From: Tritonibacter horizontis
Lineage (GTDB): Bacteria; Pseudomonadota; Alphaproteobacteria; Rhodobacterales; Rhodobacteraceae
DNA length: 64,000 bases
Direction: 5' to 3'
Assembly: GCF_001518015.1 (NCBI RefSeq)
Contig: NZ_LPUY01000075.1
Coordinates: forward strand, 91,939 to 155,938
Both the position numbers and the translations under genes were made by a program. Positions 52,777 to 62,486 of the stretch are shown here, one piece after another. Positions within the stretch are counted from its first letter, which is position 1. Every line of letters starts with the position of its first letter. Below the pieces are notes generated by a model, which worked only from the letters and a program-made list of their open reading frames with translations, ran no database searches and was not told the DNA's origin.

Positions 52777-53409
52777 ATGGCGAATGAGATTCCTGATCTC
52801 GAGTGCCTGGAACGTGCGGGGACGGGCAAGGGCGCCGCTCGCGCAGCACGCCGTGAAGGCATGGTTCCTGGTGTTGTGTTTGGTGGCGACGTTGATCCGC
52901 TGTCCGTTCAGATCCCTTTCAACAAGCTGCTGAAGCTGCTGAAAGCCGGCCGTTTCAAGTCGACGCTGTTCAACCTCAAGGTTGAAGGCCACGACGACGT
53001 GCGCGTGATCTGCCGCGACGTTCAGCGCGATGTGGTCAAGGACCTGCCGACGCACTTCGACCTGATGCGCCTGCGCCGCACGTCGAAAATCAACCTGTTC
53101 ATCCCGGTTGAATTCCAGAACGAAGACGAATGCGTCGGCCTCAAGCGTGGCGGCGTTCTGACCGTTGTGCGTCCCGAGGTTGAACTGGTCGTGACCGCTG
53201 GTGACATCCCCGAAAAGCTGACTGTCGATCTGACAGGCCGGGCCATCGGCGATACCATCCACATCTCCGACATCACCCTGCCGGAAGGCGCAAAGCCAAC
53301 CATCGACCGTGATTTCGTCATCGGCAACATCTCCGCACCGTCCGGCCTCAAGGCCTCCGACGATGCCGAAGACGAGGCCGAAGGCGAAGCAGAGGCCGCT
53401 GAAGAATAA
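52777..53409 (+). CDS. rplY: 50S ribosomal protein L25 / general stress protein Ctc
   Basis: The 210-residue protein has the L25 domain (about 8-95; [20 protein letters not shown]) and the longer beta TL5/Ctc domain (about 100-190). It ends in an acidic Ala/Glu/Asp tail of about 16 residues. It binds 5S rRNA. GGAGA precedes the ATG. It is followed by a clear terminator and then pth, the common rplY-pth order. Confidence 0.95.
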   Translation: MANEIPDLECLERAGTGKGAARAARREGMVPGVVFGGDVDPLSVQIPFNKLLKLLKAGRFKSTLFNLKVEGHDDVRVICRDVQRDVVKDLPTHFDLMRLRRTSKINLFIPVEFQNEDECVGLKRGGVLTVVRPEVELVVTAGDIPEKLTVDLTGRAIGDTIHISDITLPEGAKPTIDRDFVIGNISAPSGLKASDDAEDEAEGEAEAAEE

Positions 53410-53442
53410 GATCGCCACCCCACGCGGGTTGCTGATTTTTCC

Positions 53443-53473
53443 AAACGGGCTCCTTGCGGGGCCCGTTTTCTTT
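53443..53473 (+). terminator. intrinsic terminator after rplY
   Basis: The stem AAACGGGC-TCC pairs with GGG-GCCCGTTT (11 bp, one wobble), has loop TTGC and is followed by TTTTCTTTT, 33 bp after the rplY stop. Confidence 0.88.
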
Positions 53474-53555
53474 TGCCTCGACGCGTTTGGCCCACACTGG
53501 ATTTCCAGCGCAAAAGCGGGCATCACTGCCCCAACAGCAACCAGGAGAACGGTCT

Positions 53556-54320
53556 ATGAAACTCCTTGTCGGCCTCGGCAATCCCGGCGCGAAATATGCG
53601 GGCAACCGCCACAACATCGGCTTCATGGCGCTGGACCAGATCGCAGCCGATCACGGGTTTTCGCCCTGGAAGTCCAAGTTTCAGGCCCAGATGAGCGAAG
53701 GCCTCCTCGGCGGCGAAAAATCTGTGCTGCTGAAGCCCCAGACCTTCATGAACAACTCCGGGCAATCGGTGGGCGAAGCGCTGCGGTTCTTCAAGCTCGC
53801 CCCGGCAGATGTCGTGGTTTTCCATGATGAACTGGATCTGGCGCCGGGCAAATGCCGGGTCAAACAGGGCGGCGGTCATGCCGGTCACAACGGGTTGCGC
53901 TCCATCCACGCCCATATCGGCGCCGACTATGGCCGCGTGCGCCTCGGCGTCGGCCACCCCGGCCACAAGGATGCGGTGGCGGGCTACGTGCTGCATGATT
54001 TCCCCAAGTCGGATCAGGGCTGGCTCGACGATCTCCTGCGTGGCCTGTCGGACGGCGCGGCCGAGCTGGGGCGCGGCGACAGCGGCAAGTTCATGAACGC
54101 GGTCGCGCTGCGCGTGGCCCCGCCCCGCAGCTCCACCGGCAGTGGCAGTGGCAGCGCGGGCTCCGGCGCCGGCAAAGCCACGAAACAGCCGCGTGCGGGG
54201 GCCAGACCCGCATCCGCCAAACCCGCATCGCCAGAGGCCCCCGCCACCGCCGAACAGCCAGGCGCGGAGGCCGATCCCACGCGCAGCCCGATGCAAAAGC
54301 TCCTCGACAAATTCCGCTAG
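53556..54320 (+). CDS. pth: peptidyl-tRNA hydrolase with extended C-terminus
   Basis: The 254-residue protein opens [19 protein letters not shown] with Asn9 and catalytic His19, and has PQTFMNNSG and [11 protein letters not shown] with the supporting Asp. It recycles peptidyl-tRNAs released from ribosomes. The family is usually near 190 residues. Here about 60 extra residues rich in Ser, Gly, Ala and Pro are added, ending in a short amphipathic [17 protein letters not shown] precedes the ATG. Confidence 0.95.
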   Translation: MKLLVGLGNPGAKYAGNRHNIGFMALDQIAADHGFSPWKSKFQAQMSEGLLGGEKSVLLKPQTFMNNSGQSVGEALRFFKLAPADVVVFHDELDLAPGKCRVKQGGGHAGHNGLRSIHAHIGADYGRVRLGVGHPGHKDAVAGYVLHDFPKSDQGWLDDLLRGLSDGAAELGRGDSGKFMNAVALRVAPPRSSTGSGSGSAGSGAGKATKQPRAGARPASAKPASPEAPATAEQPGAEADPTRSPMQKLLDKFR

Positions 54321-54489
54321 ACCTGCGTGGAGCCCCGGCTGCCCGGGGCGCGCACCGCGCCTGCTCGCGCAAACGTGATGACCACAACGCAGCGACAACT
54401 CCGGGACACTGGCAACAGACGCGCTATTCTCGAAGAAGAGCCCGCAAAACCGCGGATGAATTTTGCCAGCCAGAACGGAGAGAGTGATG

Positions 54490-54870
54490 ATGGAAAAGGA
54501 AGCGGCCGTAAACGTGATGGGCGGCGCGCTGGCAGCCTGCTCGAATGACCCGAAGACAGGGTTTTTCCGCGATGGCCACTGCAATACCTGTGCCGAGGAT
54601 CACGGCAGCCATACGGTCTGCGCCATCATGACGGTCGAATTCCTCGCCTATTCAAAATACGTCGGCAACGACCTGTCCACGCCCTTGCCTGCGTTTTTCT
54701 TTCCAGGGCTGAAAGCCGGTGATCGCTGGTGCCTCTGCGCGACGCGGTTTCTCCAGGCCGCCGAAGAGGGCTGCGGCCCCGGCGTCGATCTGGAGGCCAC
54801 CCACCGCCGGGCGCTGGAGGTGGTGCCGATCAAGGTCCTCCAGGCCCATGCGGCGCCTGCCTCCACCTGA
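54490..54870 (+). CDS. DUF2237 family protein
   Basis: The 126-residue cytoplasmic protein has a Cys/His-rich N-terminal half (FFRDGHCNTCAEDHGSHTVC) and then SKYVGNDLSTP, PGLKAGDRWCLC and EEGCGPGV, all hallmarks of DUF2237. The function is unknown; conserved Cys and His residues suggest metal binding. Of two adjacent ATGs I chose the second because GGAGAG lies six bases upstream of it. It is alone between pth and the trpB terminator. Confidence 0.82.
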   Translation: MEKEAAVNVMGGALAACSNDPKTGFFRDGHCNTCAEDHGSHTVCAIMTVEFLAYSKYVGNDLSTPLPAFFFPGLKAGDRWCLCATRFLQAAEEGCGPGVDLEATHRRALEVVPIKVLQAHAAPAST

Positions 54871-54999
54871 CATCTGCCCTGCGGCAGCGGGCAGGGCATA
54901 GAGGGCTTATAGGGGTAGCAGTGCGGTCAGAAGCTGGGGTGTGTGCGGAACGCGGCGCACAGGGCCAACCTCCCCTCCTCCTCCCCCCGGAAACGACAA

Positions 55000-55027
55000 A
55001 AGGCGCAGCTTGCTGAAGCTGCGCCTT
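55000..55027 (-). terminator. bidirectional terminator between DUF2237 gene and trpB
   Basis: Perfect 12-bp stem AAGGCGCAGCTT / AAGCTGCGCCTT with a 4-nt loop. On the minus strand it is followed by TTTT and lies about 48 bp after the trpB stop; on the plus strand it is followed by CTCTT. Confidence 0.88.
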
Positions 55028-55074
55028 CTCTTGATCTTGTGTCGTGACCCGGAAGCAGGCTGCGCTCATCGCCC

Positions 55075-56334
55075 CTATTCGTCGAGATCGCGCCCCTCTT
55101 CGGTGTCGGACATGTCGAACCCGAGATGGCGCGCCACGGTAAAGATGTCCTTGTCGCCGCGCCCACACATATTCATCACGATGATATGGTCCTTGGGCAG
55201 CTCTGGTGCGATCTTCATCACATGGGCCAGCGCATGGCTCGGCTCCAGCGCCGGGATGATCCCCTCCAGCGCGCAGGACAGCTGGAAGGCCTCCAGCGCT
55301 TCCTTGTCGGTGATGGAGACATATTGCGCCCGCTTCGTCTCATGCAGCCAGGCATGCTCGGGGCCGATGCCCGGATAATCCAGTCCGGCCGAGATCGAAA
55401 ACCCTTCGAGGATCTGCCCGTCTTCGTCCTGCAGCAGGTAGGTCCGGTTGCCATGCAGCACCCCCGGTCGCCCACCGGTGAGAGAGGCGCAATGCTCCAT
55501 CTTCTCGTCCACGCCCTTGCCGCCGGCCTCGACACCGATGATGTTGACGCTGGGATCATCCAGGAAGGGATGGAACAGGCCCATCGCGTTGGAGCCCCCA
55601 CCGATGGCCGCGATCAGCGTATCGGGCAGACGGCCCTCACCCTCTTGTTCGGCCAGCTGCCAGCGCACTTCCTTGCCGATGATCGACTGAAAATCGCGCA
55701 CCATCGCCGGATAGGGATGCGGCCCCGCCACGGTGCCGATGCAATAAAACGTATCGCGCACATTGGTCACCCAGTCGCGCAGAGCATCGTTCATCGCGTC
55801 CTTCAGCGTGCCCCGGCCCGAGGTCACCGGAATGACCTCCGCCCCCAGAAGGCGCATGCGGAACACGTTGGGGGCCTGACGGCGCACATCATGCGCCCCC
55901 ATGTAAACCACGCATTTCAAACCGAATTTGGCGCAGACCGTGGCGGTAGCGACCCCGTGCTGGCCAGCGCCGGTTTCGGCAATGATCCGGGTCTTGCCCA
56001 TGCGGCGCGCCAGCAGGATCTGCCCCAGCACGTTGTTGACCTTATGGGCCCCGGTATGGTTCAGCTCGTCCCGTTTCAGATAGATCTTCGCCCCGCCGAG
56101 GTGATCGGTCAGCCGTTCGGCAAAATAGAGCGGGCTGGGCCGACCAACGTAGTGTTTCCACAGGTCATCCATTTCGGCCCAGAAATCAGGGTCCACCTTG
56201 GCGCGTTCGTATTCTTCTTCCAGGCTCAGGATCAGCGGCATCAGCGTTTCGCTGACAAAGCGGCCGCCGAAGATGCCGAACCGCCCCTGTTCGTCGGGTC
56301 CGTTCATGAAGCTGTTGATGAGATCATCGGCCAT
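55075..56334 (-). CDS. trpB: tryptophan synthase beta subunit
   Basis: The 419-residue PLP enzyme has the Schiff-base Lys98 in [11 protein letters not shown], the phosphate-binding GGGSNAMG and the substrate block [10 protein letters not shown]. It condenses indole with serine. It belongs to the ordinary TrpB1 group. It lies 248 bp after trpF on the same strand, and trpA is encoded about 8 kb away on the opposite strand. Confidence 0.97.
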   Translation of the reverse strand: MADDLINSFMNGPDEQGRFGIFGGRFVSETLMPLILSLEEEYERAKVDPDFWAEMDDLWKHYVGRPSPLYFAERLTDHLGGAKIYLKRDELNHTGAHKVNNVLGQILLARRMGKTRIIAETGAGQHGVATATVCAKFGLKCVVYMGAHDVRRQAPNVFRMRLLGAEVIPVTSGRGTLKDAMNDALRDWVTNVRDTFYCIGTVAGPHPYPAMVRDFQSIIGKEVRWQLAEQEGEGRLPDTLIAAIGGGSNAMGLFHPFLDDPSVNIIGVEAGGKGVDEKMEHCASLTGGRPGVLHGNRTYLLQDEDGQILEGFSISAGLDYPGIGPEHAWLHETKRAQYVSITDKEALEAFQLSCALEGIIPALEPSHALAHVMKIAPELPKDHIIVMNMCGRGDKDIFTVARHLGFDMSDTEEGRDLDE

Positions 56335-56582
56335 TGGTGTCTCCGTCTGTTCTATCGGCTGGGTCTAAATCGCATTTAGAGCAAGAGAAACAGGTTTCTG
56401 GGCAATTTCCCGATCCCGCCGGAAAAATCCCGTTTCAGGCCCGTTTCAGGCCCGTCTTGTCAGCGATGGTTGGGAAAACGCATGTCCCCACCGACCGGAC
56501 GGCGCAGGTCGGACCAGAGGCAGTGCCGACGCGCGGGCGGGGACAGGGCCGGCGGGGCAAAGGGCGCAGCCGCGGGCGCGCC

Positions 56583-57230
56583 CTAGACGCCCTGTGCAGC
56601 GGCGACAAAGGCGCGCATCAGATCCGCGTCCTTGACGGCCGGGGCGCGTTCCACCCCAGAGGCCACATCGACCTGGCGCGCACCCGTCTTGCGGATCGCC
56701 TCGGCCACGTTTTCAGCGGTCAGACCGCCGGCCAGCATCCAGGGCACCTGCCAGTATTTCTTGGCCGCAAGCAGCTGCCAGTCGAAGGGCACCCCATTGC
56801 CACCAGGCAGGTCCGCGCCCTTGGGGGCCTTGGCGTCGATCATGATCTGGTCCGCGACCTGGGAATAGAGGTCGATCGGCGCGAGATCGCCGGCTTCCGC
56901 GACCCCGATGACCTTCATCACCGGCAGGCCATAGCGCGCCTTCACCTCGGCCACACGTTCGATGCTTTCCTGACCATGCAGCTGGATCATATCCAAAGGC
57001 ACCGAACCGGTGATCGCATCCAGCTCCGCATCGGTCGGGTTCACCACCAGACCGACCTTGGCCAGCCCCACCGGCGCGCCAGCGGCCAGCATCGCGGCCT
57101 GGGCGATGGTGACGGAACGCGCCGATTTGGGAAAGAAGTTCAGCCCCACATAGGCCGCACCCGCCGCGGCAGCCGCGTCGATGTCCTCAGGGGTTTTCAT
57201 CCCGCAGATCTTGGCTCGGATGTCTGCCAT
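56583..57230 (-). CDS. trpF: phosphoribosylanthranilate isomerase
   Basis: The 215-residue TIM-barrel enzyme begins [12 protein letters not shown] with the catalytic Cys. It continues with [22 protein letters not shown], the ligand-binding [10 protein letters not shown] and VDVASGVE. It converts phosphoribosylanthranilate to CdRP in tryptophan synthesis. It starts 2 bp after the lapA stop, so it is translated from the ihfB-lapA-trpF transcript. Confidence 0.95.
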   Translation of the reverse strand: MADIRAKICGMKTPEDIDAAAAAGAAYVGLNFFPKSARSVTIAQAAMLAAGAPVGLAKVGLVVNPTDAELDAITGSVPLDMIQLHGQESIERVAEVKARYGLPVMKVIGVAEAGDLAPIDLYSQVADQIMIDAKAPKGADLPGGNGVPFDWQLLAAKKYWQVPWMLAGGLTAENVAEAIRKTGARQVDVASGVERAPAVKDADLMRAFVAAAQGV

Positions 57231-57232
57231 GG

Positions 57233-57583
57233 TCAGGGTGCATCTTCCAGCAGCGCCAGAACCTCGTCCTTGCCCTCGTGCTTTTGGCGTTTGAGTTTCT
57301 TGACCTCGCGCGAAAGCTTCTTGACCTCGCCCTGGCGCAGACGCGCCTCGCGGCGATGCTTGTGTTCGCGCAGGTATTCCAGCACGTAACCCAGCGCCAA
57401 CCCAACCGCGATGCCGCCCAGCACAACCACAAAAAGCGGTAGCGATACGCTGAGGTTAAAACGCGCCAGTTCTGCCAGCGCCTCCGGCATCAGTTTCAGT
57501 TCGACAAGGCTGCGGTTCGCCAGACAGACCGACACCAGAACAACGGCCAATATGCCCCAGATTGCATAGCGAATGTAACGCAT
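57233..57583 (-). CDS. LapA-domain (DUF1049) membrane protein
   Basis: The 116-residue protein has two membrane spans ([20 protein letters not shown] and [21 protein letters not shown]) and a basic, coiled-coil-like C-terminal tail (about 80-105; [15 protein letters not shown]). LapA-like proteins assist lipopolysaccharide assembly control in enterobacteria; the role in alphaproteobacteria is not settled. Its start overlaps the ihfB stop by one base (TAATG). Confidence 0.85.
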   Translation of the reverse strand: MRYIRYAIWGILAVVLVSVCLANRSLVELKLMPEALAELARFNLSVSLPLFVVVLGGIAVGLALGYVLEYLREHKHRREARLRQGEVKKLSREVKKLKRQKHEGKDEVLALLEDAP

Positions 57584-57867
57584 TACTCTTTTCCGTTCAG
57601 ACGATCCCTGAGCAGCTTGCCCGTTTTGAAGAAGGGGACGTGCTTTTCTTCGACATGGACCGTTTCACCGGTGCGCGGGTTGCGCCCGACACGCGAATCG
57701 CGCTTCTTCACCGAGAAAGCCCCAAATCCGCGCAGCTCAACGCGGTCACCGCGCGACATCGCGTCCGTGACCTCCTCAAACACCGTATTCACGATCCGCT
57801 CCACGTCTCGCTGATACAGGTGGGGGTTCTCGTCTGCAATCTTTTGGATCAGTTCCGAACGGATCAT
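57583..57867 (-). CDS. ihfB: integration host factor subunit beta
   Basis: The 94-residue HU/IHF-fold protein begins [18 protein letters not shown] and has the DNA-bending arm [12 protein letters not shown] with the intercalating Pro, then [14 protein letters not shown]. With IhfA it bends DNA at promoters and recombination sites. GGGAGG lies just upstream of the ATG. In many alphaproteobacteria it follows rpsA closely; here two other genes intervene. Confidence 0.95.
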   Translation of the reverse strand: MIRSELIQKIADENPHLYQRDVERIVNTVFEEVTDAMSRGDRVELRGFGAFSVKKRDSRVGRNPRTGETVHVEEKHVPFFKTGKLLRDRLNGKE

Positions 57868-58126
57868 ATAGTGGCCCTCCCAAAGCTCGTGTCTGACACA
57901 TAGGGTAGCGTAACTATAGGAAGAAAGTTGTTCTGCGAAAACAGGTTAGACAGTCACTCTCGGCTGAATTTCGCACGTCTTGGTGGAATTGGGCAAAGAT
58001 CACACAGCATTTCCGGGTCCAATGCCCCCAACCCGCCCAAGTTTCAGGCATCCGCGCGGTGATTGCCGCAGGCGCGAAGTCATTGATTCGGGGGGCGGAA
58101 TTGGGCTGGTCCCGGAGGCGTCGGCC

Positions 58127-58411
58127 CTACGCCCCGCAGCGGGCCGTAAACCGGGTGCCCCGCGTCGGCGAATAGGGCTGGCCGCCAAAGCGCGTCAGCG
58201 ACAGCGATTTGCTTTGACAGGCGCGCTCGACCTCGCCGCGCACATCGCCTTCGGACCAGCCCGGTCCATAGCGCCCGGTGACCTCATACCCCTTGCCCTG
58301 CCGCGACAGGTTCATATCCATGAAACGCGGATCAACTGCGCCGCCACTACAGGCGGCGACAGACAGCATCGCCAGGATCGGGGTGGCATGACAAAAACAG
58401 CGAAGACGCAT
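58127..58411 (-). CDS. small predicted lipoprotein, function unknown
   Basis: The 94-residue protein has a lipoprotein signal ending LSVAACSGG (lipobox V-A-A-C), then a polar domain with DMNLSRQGKGYEVTGRYGPG and two further Cys residues (ERACQ, ARCGA) that could form a disulfide. CAGGAG precedes the ATG. An upstream in-frame ATG ten codons earlier lacks a ribosome site. I do not recognise a family. Confidence 0.75.
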   Translation of the reverse strand: MRLRCFCHATPILAMLSVAACSGGAVDPRFMDMNLSRQGKGYEVTGRYGPGWSEGDVRGEVERACQSKSLSLTRFGGQPYSPTRGTRFTARCGA

Positions 58412-58636
58412 GGCGGGCTCCTGTAGACTGTAAACGGGCAAGCGGGCGGGCAGCCTCCGCCACTGGCGGGTCGGCGCCCTGAGGCGGTGATCTGGGTGCC
58501 GCAGGTGTAGCGGATCCTCCTCAGGCCGTCGCCCCTCGCGTGTCAGGAACGTAAACAGAGGGTCAAGACGGCCACCTGGGCCTTCGCGTCACCGGGGCGG
58601 CATTCCCCCTCTTGTGCTCCTTTCGCCCACCCGTAT

Positions 58637-58653
58637 ATGTTACGGTATAACAT
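58637..58653 (+). promoter_or_regulatory. Zur-like box upstream of zinT
   Basis: The inverted repeat ATGTTA-CGGTA-TAACAT lies 20 bp before the zinT ATG. Zur boxes of proteobacteria have the form TGTTATA-N-TATAACA, which this approaches, and ZinT genes are classic Zur targets. It suggests repression when zinc is plentiful. Confidence 0.75.
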
Positions 58654-58673
58654 AACTTATCAGGAAAGCATCC

Positions 58674-59351
58674 ATGACCCCCCTCCACCGTACCCTCCTC
58701 GTCCTTCTGACCTCGACCGCCCTTGGCCTGGCGACGCCGCTCCTGGCGGCCTCCGGCGACGATCACAAACATGACGGCGCGCATGACCATGCCGAAACCG
58801 AGACTAAGGCCCACGACGACCAAATCCAGAAAGGGTATTTTGACGACAGCCAGATCCAGCACCGGACCCTCAGCGACTGGGCCGGGGATTGGCAGTCTGT
58901 CTATCCCTATCTTGCCGATGGCACGCTGGATCCGGTGATGGCAAAGAAGGCCGAAAACGGCGACAAGAGCGCCGAAGAATACCGTGCCTATTATGAAACC
59001 GGCTATGCCACCGATGTGGATGCGATCCGTATTGATGGCGATCAGTTGACTTTTGTCGCCAACGGGGCGGAAACCACCGCCACCTACGCGCCGGATGGCT
59101 ACGAGGTGCTGACCTACAAAAAAGGCAACCGGGGGGTCCGCTATATCTACAGGAAAACCGCTGGCGACGCGCAGGCTCCGGGTTTCATCCAGTTCAGCGA
59201 CCACCGCATCGCGCCCGAAACCGTCGGCCACTATCATCTGTATTGGGGCGATGATCGCGCCGAGGTGCTGAAAGAGCTCAGCAATTGGCCGACCTATTTC
59301 CCGGCTGGCCTCAGCGGCGCAGATATCCTGCACGAGCAACTCGCCCACTGA
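58674..59351 (+). CDS. zinT: ZinT-family periplasmic zinc-binding protein
   Basis: The 225-residue protein has a signal peptide (LVLLTSTALGLATPLLAA) followed by a His/Asp-rich stretch, DDHKHDGAHDHAETETKAHDD. The ZinT/YodA lipocalin-like domain follows: LSDWAGDWQSVYPYL, FSDHRIAPETVGHYHLYWG with three metal-ligand His, and WPTYFPAGL. It scavenges zinc in the periplasm and hands it to ZnuABC-type uptake. A Zur-like box stands in front. It is oriented against its neighbours and sits inside the usual rpsA-ihfB interval, a sign of insertion there. Confidence 0.92.
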   Translation: MTPLHRTLLVLLTSTALGLATPLLAASGDDHKHDGAHDHAETETKAHDDQIQKGYFDDSQIQHRTLSDWAGDWQSVYPYLADGTLDPVMAKKAENGDKSAEEYRAYYETGYATDVDAIRIDGDQLTFVANGAETTATYAPDGYEVLTYKKGNRGVRYIYRKTAGDAQAPGFIQFSDHRIAPETVGHYHLYWGDDRAEVLKELSNWPTYFPAGLSGADILHEQLAH

Positions 59352-59384
59352 CACGTCAACGTGGCGCTGCCAAGCGCAGCACAT

Positions 59385-59416
59385 AAAAAAGCCCCGCAGG
59401 ATCGCGCCTGCGGGGC
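59385..59416 (-). terminator. intrinsic terminator of rpsA
   Basis: Perfect 10-bp stem GCCCCGCAGG / CCTGCGGGGC with a 6-nt loop, followed on the minus strand by TTTTTT, 27 bp after the rpsA stop. It also stands 33 bp after zinT and may end that transcript too. Confidence 0.92.
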
Positions 59417-59442
59417 TTCGTCATGTCAGGCTGAAAGCGAAA

Positions 59443-61119
59443 TTACTCGCTCTTCAGTGCCGCGCCAAGGATATCGCCGAGGGACGCGCCGGAGTCGGAG
59501 GAGCCATACTGTTCGACGGCCTCTTTCTCTTCTGCGATCTCGCGTGCCTTGATCGACAGACCCAGACGGCGGGTCTTGGAGTCGATGTTGGTGACGCGCA
59601 CGTCGATCTTGTCGCCGACGGAGAAACGCTCGGGGCGCTGGTCCGCACGGTCACGGGACAGGTCGGAGCGGCGGATGAAGGATTTCATGCCTTCATATTC
59701 CACTTCGACGCCACCGTCTTCGATCGCGGTCACGTTCACGGTCACGATGGAGCCACGCTTCACGCCGCCAACGGCGTCTGCGAACTTGTCACCGCCCAGG
59801 GCCTTGATGGAGAGCGAGATGCGCTCCTTCTCGACATCCACTTCGGAGACAACGGCCGAAACCATGTCGCCCTTGCGGTAGTTCTGGATGGCTTCTTCGC
59901 CGCGCTCGTCCCAGGACAGGTCGGAGAGGTGAACCATGCCGTCGATGTCGCCTTCGAGGCCGATGAACAGACCGAATTCGGTGATGTTCTTGACTTCGCC
60001 TTCGACTTCGGTGCCCTCGGGGTGGGTCTCGGAGAAGACTTCCCACGGGTTGCGCATGGTCTGCTTCAGACCAAGGGAAACGCGACGCTTGGCGCCGTCG
60101 ATTTCCAGCACCATGACGTCCACTTCCTGCGAGGTGGAGACGATCTTGCCGGGGTGCACGTTCTTCTTGGTCCAGGACATCTCGGAGACGTGGACCAGAC
60201 CTTCGACACCGGGCTCCAGCTCAACAAAGGCACCGTAATCGGTGATGTTGGTGACGCGACCCTTGTGCACGGAGGTCAGCGGGTACTTGGCGCCAACCAG
60301 ATCCCACGGATCGTCCTGCAGCTGTTTCATGCCGAGGGAGATACGGTGAGTCTCTTTGTTGATCTTGATCACCTGAACCTTGACTGTCTCGCCGATGGCG
60401 AGGATCTCGGAGGGGTGATTCACTCGGCGCCATGCCATGTCGGTGACGTGCAGCAGCCCGTCAACACCGCCGAGGTCAACAAACGCACCGTATTCGGTGA
60501 TGTTCTTGACCACACCCTCGACAGCCTGGCCTTCGGTCAGGTTGCCGATGACTTCGGCACGCTGCTCGGCGCGGGACTCTTCGAGGATCGCACGGCGGGA
60601 CACAACGATGTTGCCACGACGACGGTCCATTTTCAGGATCTGGAACGGCTGCTTCAGACCCATCAGCGGGCCTGCGTCGCGCACGGGGCGGACGTCGACT
60701 TGCGAACCGGGCAAGAAGGCCACGGCACCGCCGAGATCAACCGTAAAGCCGCCTTTGACGCGGCCGAAGATCGCGCCTTCGACGCGCTGATCGTCTGCGT
60801 AGGCTTTTTCCAGGCGGTCCCATGCTTCTTCGCGGCGCGCCATCTCGCGGGAGATGACAGCTTCGCCACGGGCGTTTTCAGCCGCGCGCAGGTACACTTC
60901 GACTTCGTCACCAACGGTAACTTCAGCCGCTTCACCAGGATTTGCGAATTCTTTGAGCTCGACTCGGCCTTCCATTTTGTAGCCGACGTCGATGATGGCC
61001 TGACCCGCTTCAATCGCGATGATCTTGCCTTTAACTACGGAACCCTCTTCGGGGGTGTCCATTTCGAAGCTTTCTTGCAGGAGGGCTTCGAATTCCTCCA
61101 TCGATGTTGTTTGAGCCAT
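59443..61119 (-). CDS. rpsA: 30S ribosomal protein S1
   Basis: The 558-residue protein has six S1/OB repeats. Late ones show the canonical GAFVDLGGVDGLLHVTDMAW and GAFVELEPGVEGLVHVSEMS forms, while the N-terminal two are divergent as usual. S1 helps mRNA bind the ribosome. The ATG lacks a close Shine-Dalgarno; the nearest purine run (AAGGAAA) is over ten bases away, as known for S1 genes that autoregulate. A promoter about 190 bp upstream implies a long leader. Confidence 0.97.
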   Translation of the reverse strand: MAQTTSMEEFEALLQESFEMDTPEEGSVVKGKIIAIEAGQAIIDVGYKMEGRVELKEFANPGEAAEVTVGDEVEVYLRAAENARGEAVISREMARREEAWDRLEKAYADDQRVEGAIFGRVKGGFTVDLGGAVAFLPGSQVDVRPVRDAGPLMGLKQPFQILKMDRRRGNIVVSRRAILEESRAEQRAEVIGNLTEGQAVEGVVKNITEYGAFVDLGGVDGLLHVTDMAWRRVNHPSEILAIGETVKVQVIKINKETHRISLGMKQLQDDPWDLVGAKYPLTSVHKGRVTNITDYGAFVELEPGVEGLVHVSEMSWTKKNVHPGKIVSTSQEVDVMVLEIDGAKRRVSLGLKQTMRNPWEVFSETHPEGTEVEGEVKNITEFGLFIGLEGDIDGMVHLSDLSWDERGEEAIQNYRKGDMVSAVVSEVDVEKERISLSIKALGGDKFADAVGGVKRGSIVTVNVTAIEDGGVEVEYEGMKSFIRRSDLSRDRADQRPERFSVGDKIDVRVTNIDSKTRRLGLSIKAREIAEEKEAVEQYGSSDSGASLGDILGAALKSE

Positions 61120-61754
61120 GTGGTCTCAGGTTTCCTTTACAAATCGGTTTTTCTGGCCATGCGGTTGTCTCCGCCGGTCTACGTGGGTTGGTCAGCAGGA
61201 GCAAAGCGCGATCAGGCCGAGCACAAACAAACACAAAGGGCCGAGGTATGCCCCGACCCTGCTCAGTCCGTCCTTGTGCGTTTTCGCATCTCTGTTGACA
61301 TGGCGGCTTATAGGCGGTTTTGGCCTTGCTGACAAGGGGGCATGGGCCATGGGGCGCGGATAGAGGTTGGCCACGGAGGTCAGCGATGCAGCAGATGGCA
61401 CCCGGGCAGAGAATATCCACATTCAGCCGCGCGAACAGCCCCCTGCGCCAGACCATGACCCCGAATCGGCAAGAGCCTGTGCCCGGACAAGGCGGCGGCG
61501 TAAAATCGGCCGTCACGAAGGCCCCGCCCGCAGAATTCCCGGCGATGATGCGCAAGCACCCACAGGGATTTCCAGATCCACCTAGCCAATCGCCACGGAG
61601 TGACGGGTCATGCCGTCACCGGTTGGTCCTATAGCACTCAAGGCGGCTTGGTCGCATAGCGCCACGGCCCTTAAAAAGACGCGAAAACGGCGCCCCTTTG
61701 GGAACGCAGCGATGATATATGGCTCGCCACTCCAGTCGGGCCTGCGGTCGGCGA
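61120..61754. other. 635-bp intergenic region between rpsA and cmk
   Basis: It contains the rpsA promoter (61307-61335) and its leader. Leftover open frames are Arg/Pro-rich, lack starts with ribosome sites, and do not look coding. The cmk-proximal 350 bp show no clear hairpin terminator. An unannotated small RNA could be present, but I have no direct evidence. Confidence 0.5.
61307..61335 (-). promoter_or_regulatory. probable rpsA promoter
   Basis: On the minus strand TTGTCA and TATAAG are separated by exactly 17 bp, a good housekeeping sigma-70-type promoter. Transcription would start about 180 nt before the rpsA ATG. Confidence 0.65.
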
Positions 61755-62366
61755 CTAGCCCTGCCGGCGCGCCTCGACAGCGGCGATGGCTACAGCCACC
61801 GCCTCCTTGATGCTCAGGCTGCTGGTGTCGATCTCGACTGCGTCATCGGCGGGACGCAGGGGCGCTTCGGTTCTGTTCATATCGCGATCATCGCGCGCCC
61901 GAACATCCTCCAGCACCTCTGCCAGCGTGATGACGCTGCCTTTGCCGGTCAGTTCATGGAACCGCCGGGTCGCCCGGACCTCGGCGCTGGCGGTGACATA
62001 AAGCTTCACTTCCGCCTCGGGACAAATCACCGTGCCGATGTCGCGCCCGTCCACAACCGCGCCACCGGAGCGACGGGCAAAGGCGCGCTGGAAATCCACC
62101 AGCGCAGCGCGCACGTCAGCGATCACCGCAACCTTGGACGCCGCCTGAGCCACCTCGGCGGTGCGCAGGTCATCCCGTCCCAGATCGGCCACATCGAGGG
62201 CCAGCGCCGCCTGCACCGGGTCTTCGCCATCTAGCATGCGCGCGCCGACCACACGGTACAACAGGCCGGTGTCGAGGTGGGCAAAGCCGAAATGGTCGGA
62301 CACCGCCCGGGAAATTGTCCCTTTGCCTGCCGCTGCCGGCCCATCAATTGCAATGGTAAAACCCAT
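61755..62366 (-). CDS. cmk: cytidylate kinase
   Basis: The 203-residue P-loop kinase begins [20 protein letters not shown] and has [28 protein letters not shown] and the late [21 protein letters not shown] block. It phosphorylates CMP and dCMP. The ATG has AAGGAAAG upstream. It lies in the conserved order aroA-cmk-rpsA, with 120 bp after aroA. Confidence 0.95.
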   Translation of the reverse strand: MGFTIAIDGPAAAGKGTISRAVSDHFGFAHLDTGLLYRVVGARMLDGEDPVQAALALDVADLGRDDLRTAEVAQAASKVAVIADVRAALVDFQRAFARRSGGAVVDGRDIGTVICPEAEVKLYVTASAEVRATRRFHELTGKGSVITLAEVLEDVRARDDRDMNRTEAPLRPADDAVEIDTSSLSIKEAVAVAIAAVEARRQG

Positions 62367-62486
62367 GTCGCTCTGTCTTTCCTTGCACGTTAGCACGCAG
62401 CCCCGACGCGGGGTCTGTTGGTCTTCGCGCCCAATCTAGGTCTGCAAATTCCGCTTGTCACGCCACCCGTCGCCTGTCGGCGGGCA

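Noticed and set aside
61031..61555. 174-codon minus-strand frame upstream of rpsA
   Set aside because: It overlaps the rpsA start and promoter region, is Arg/Pro/Cys-rich without domain features and has no ribosome site.
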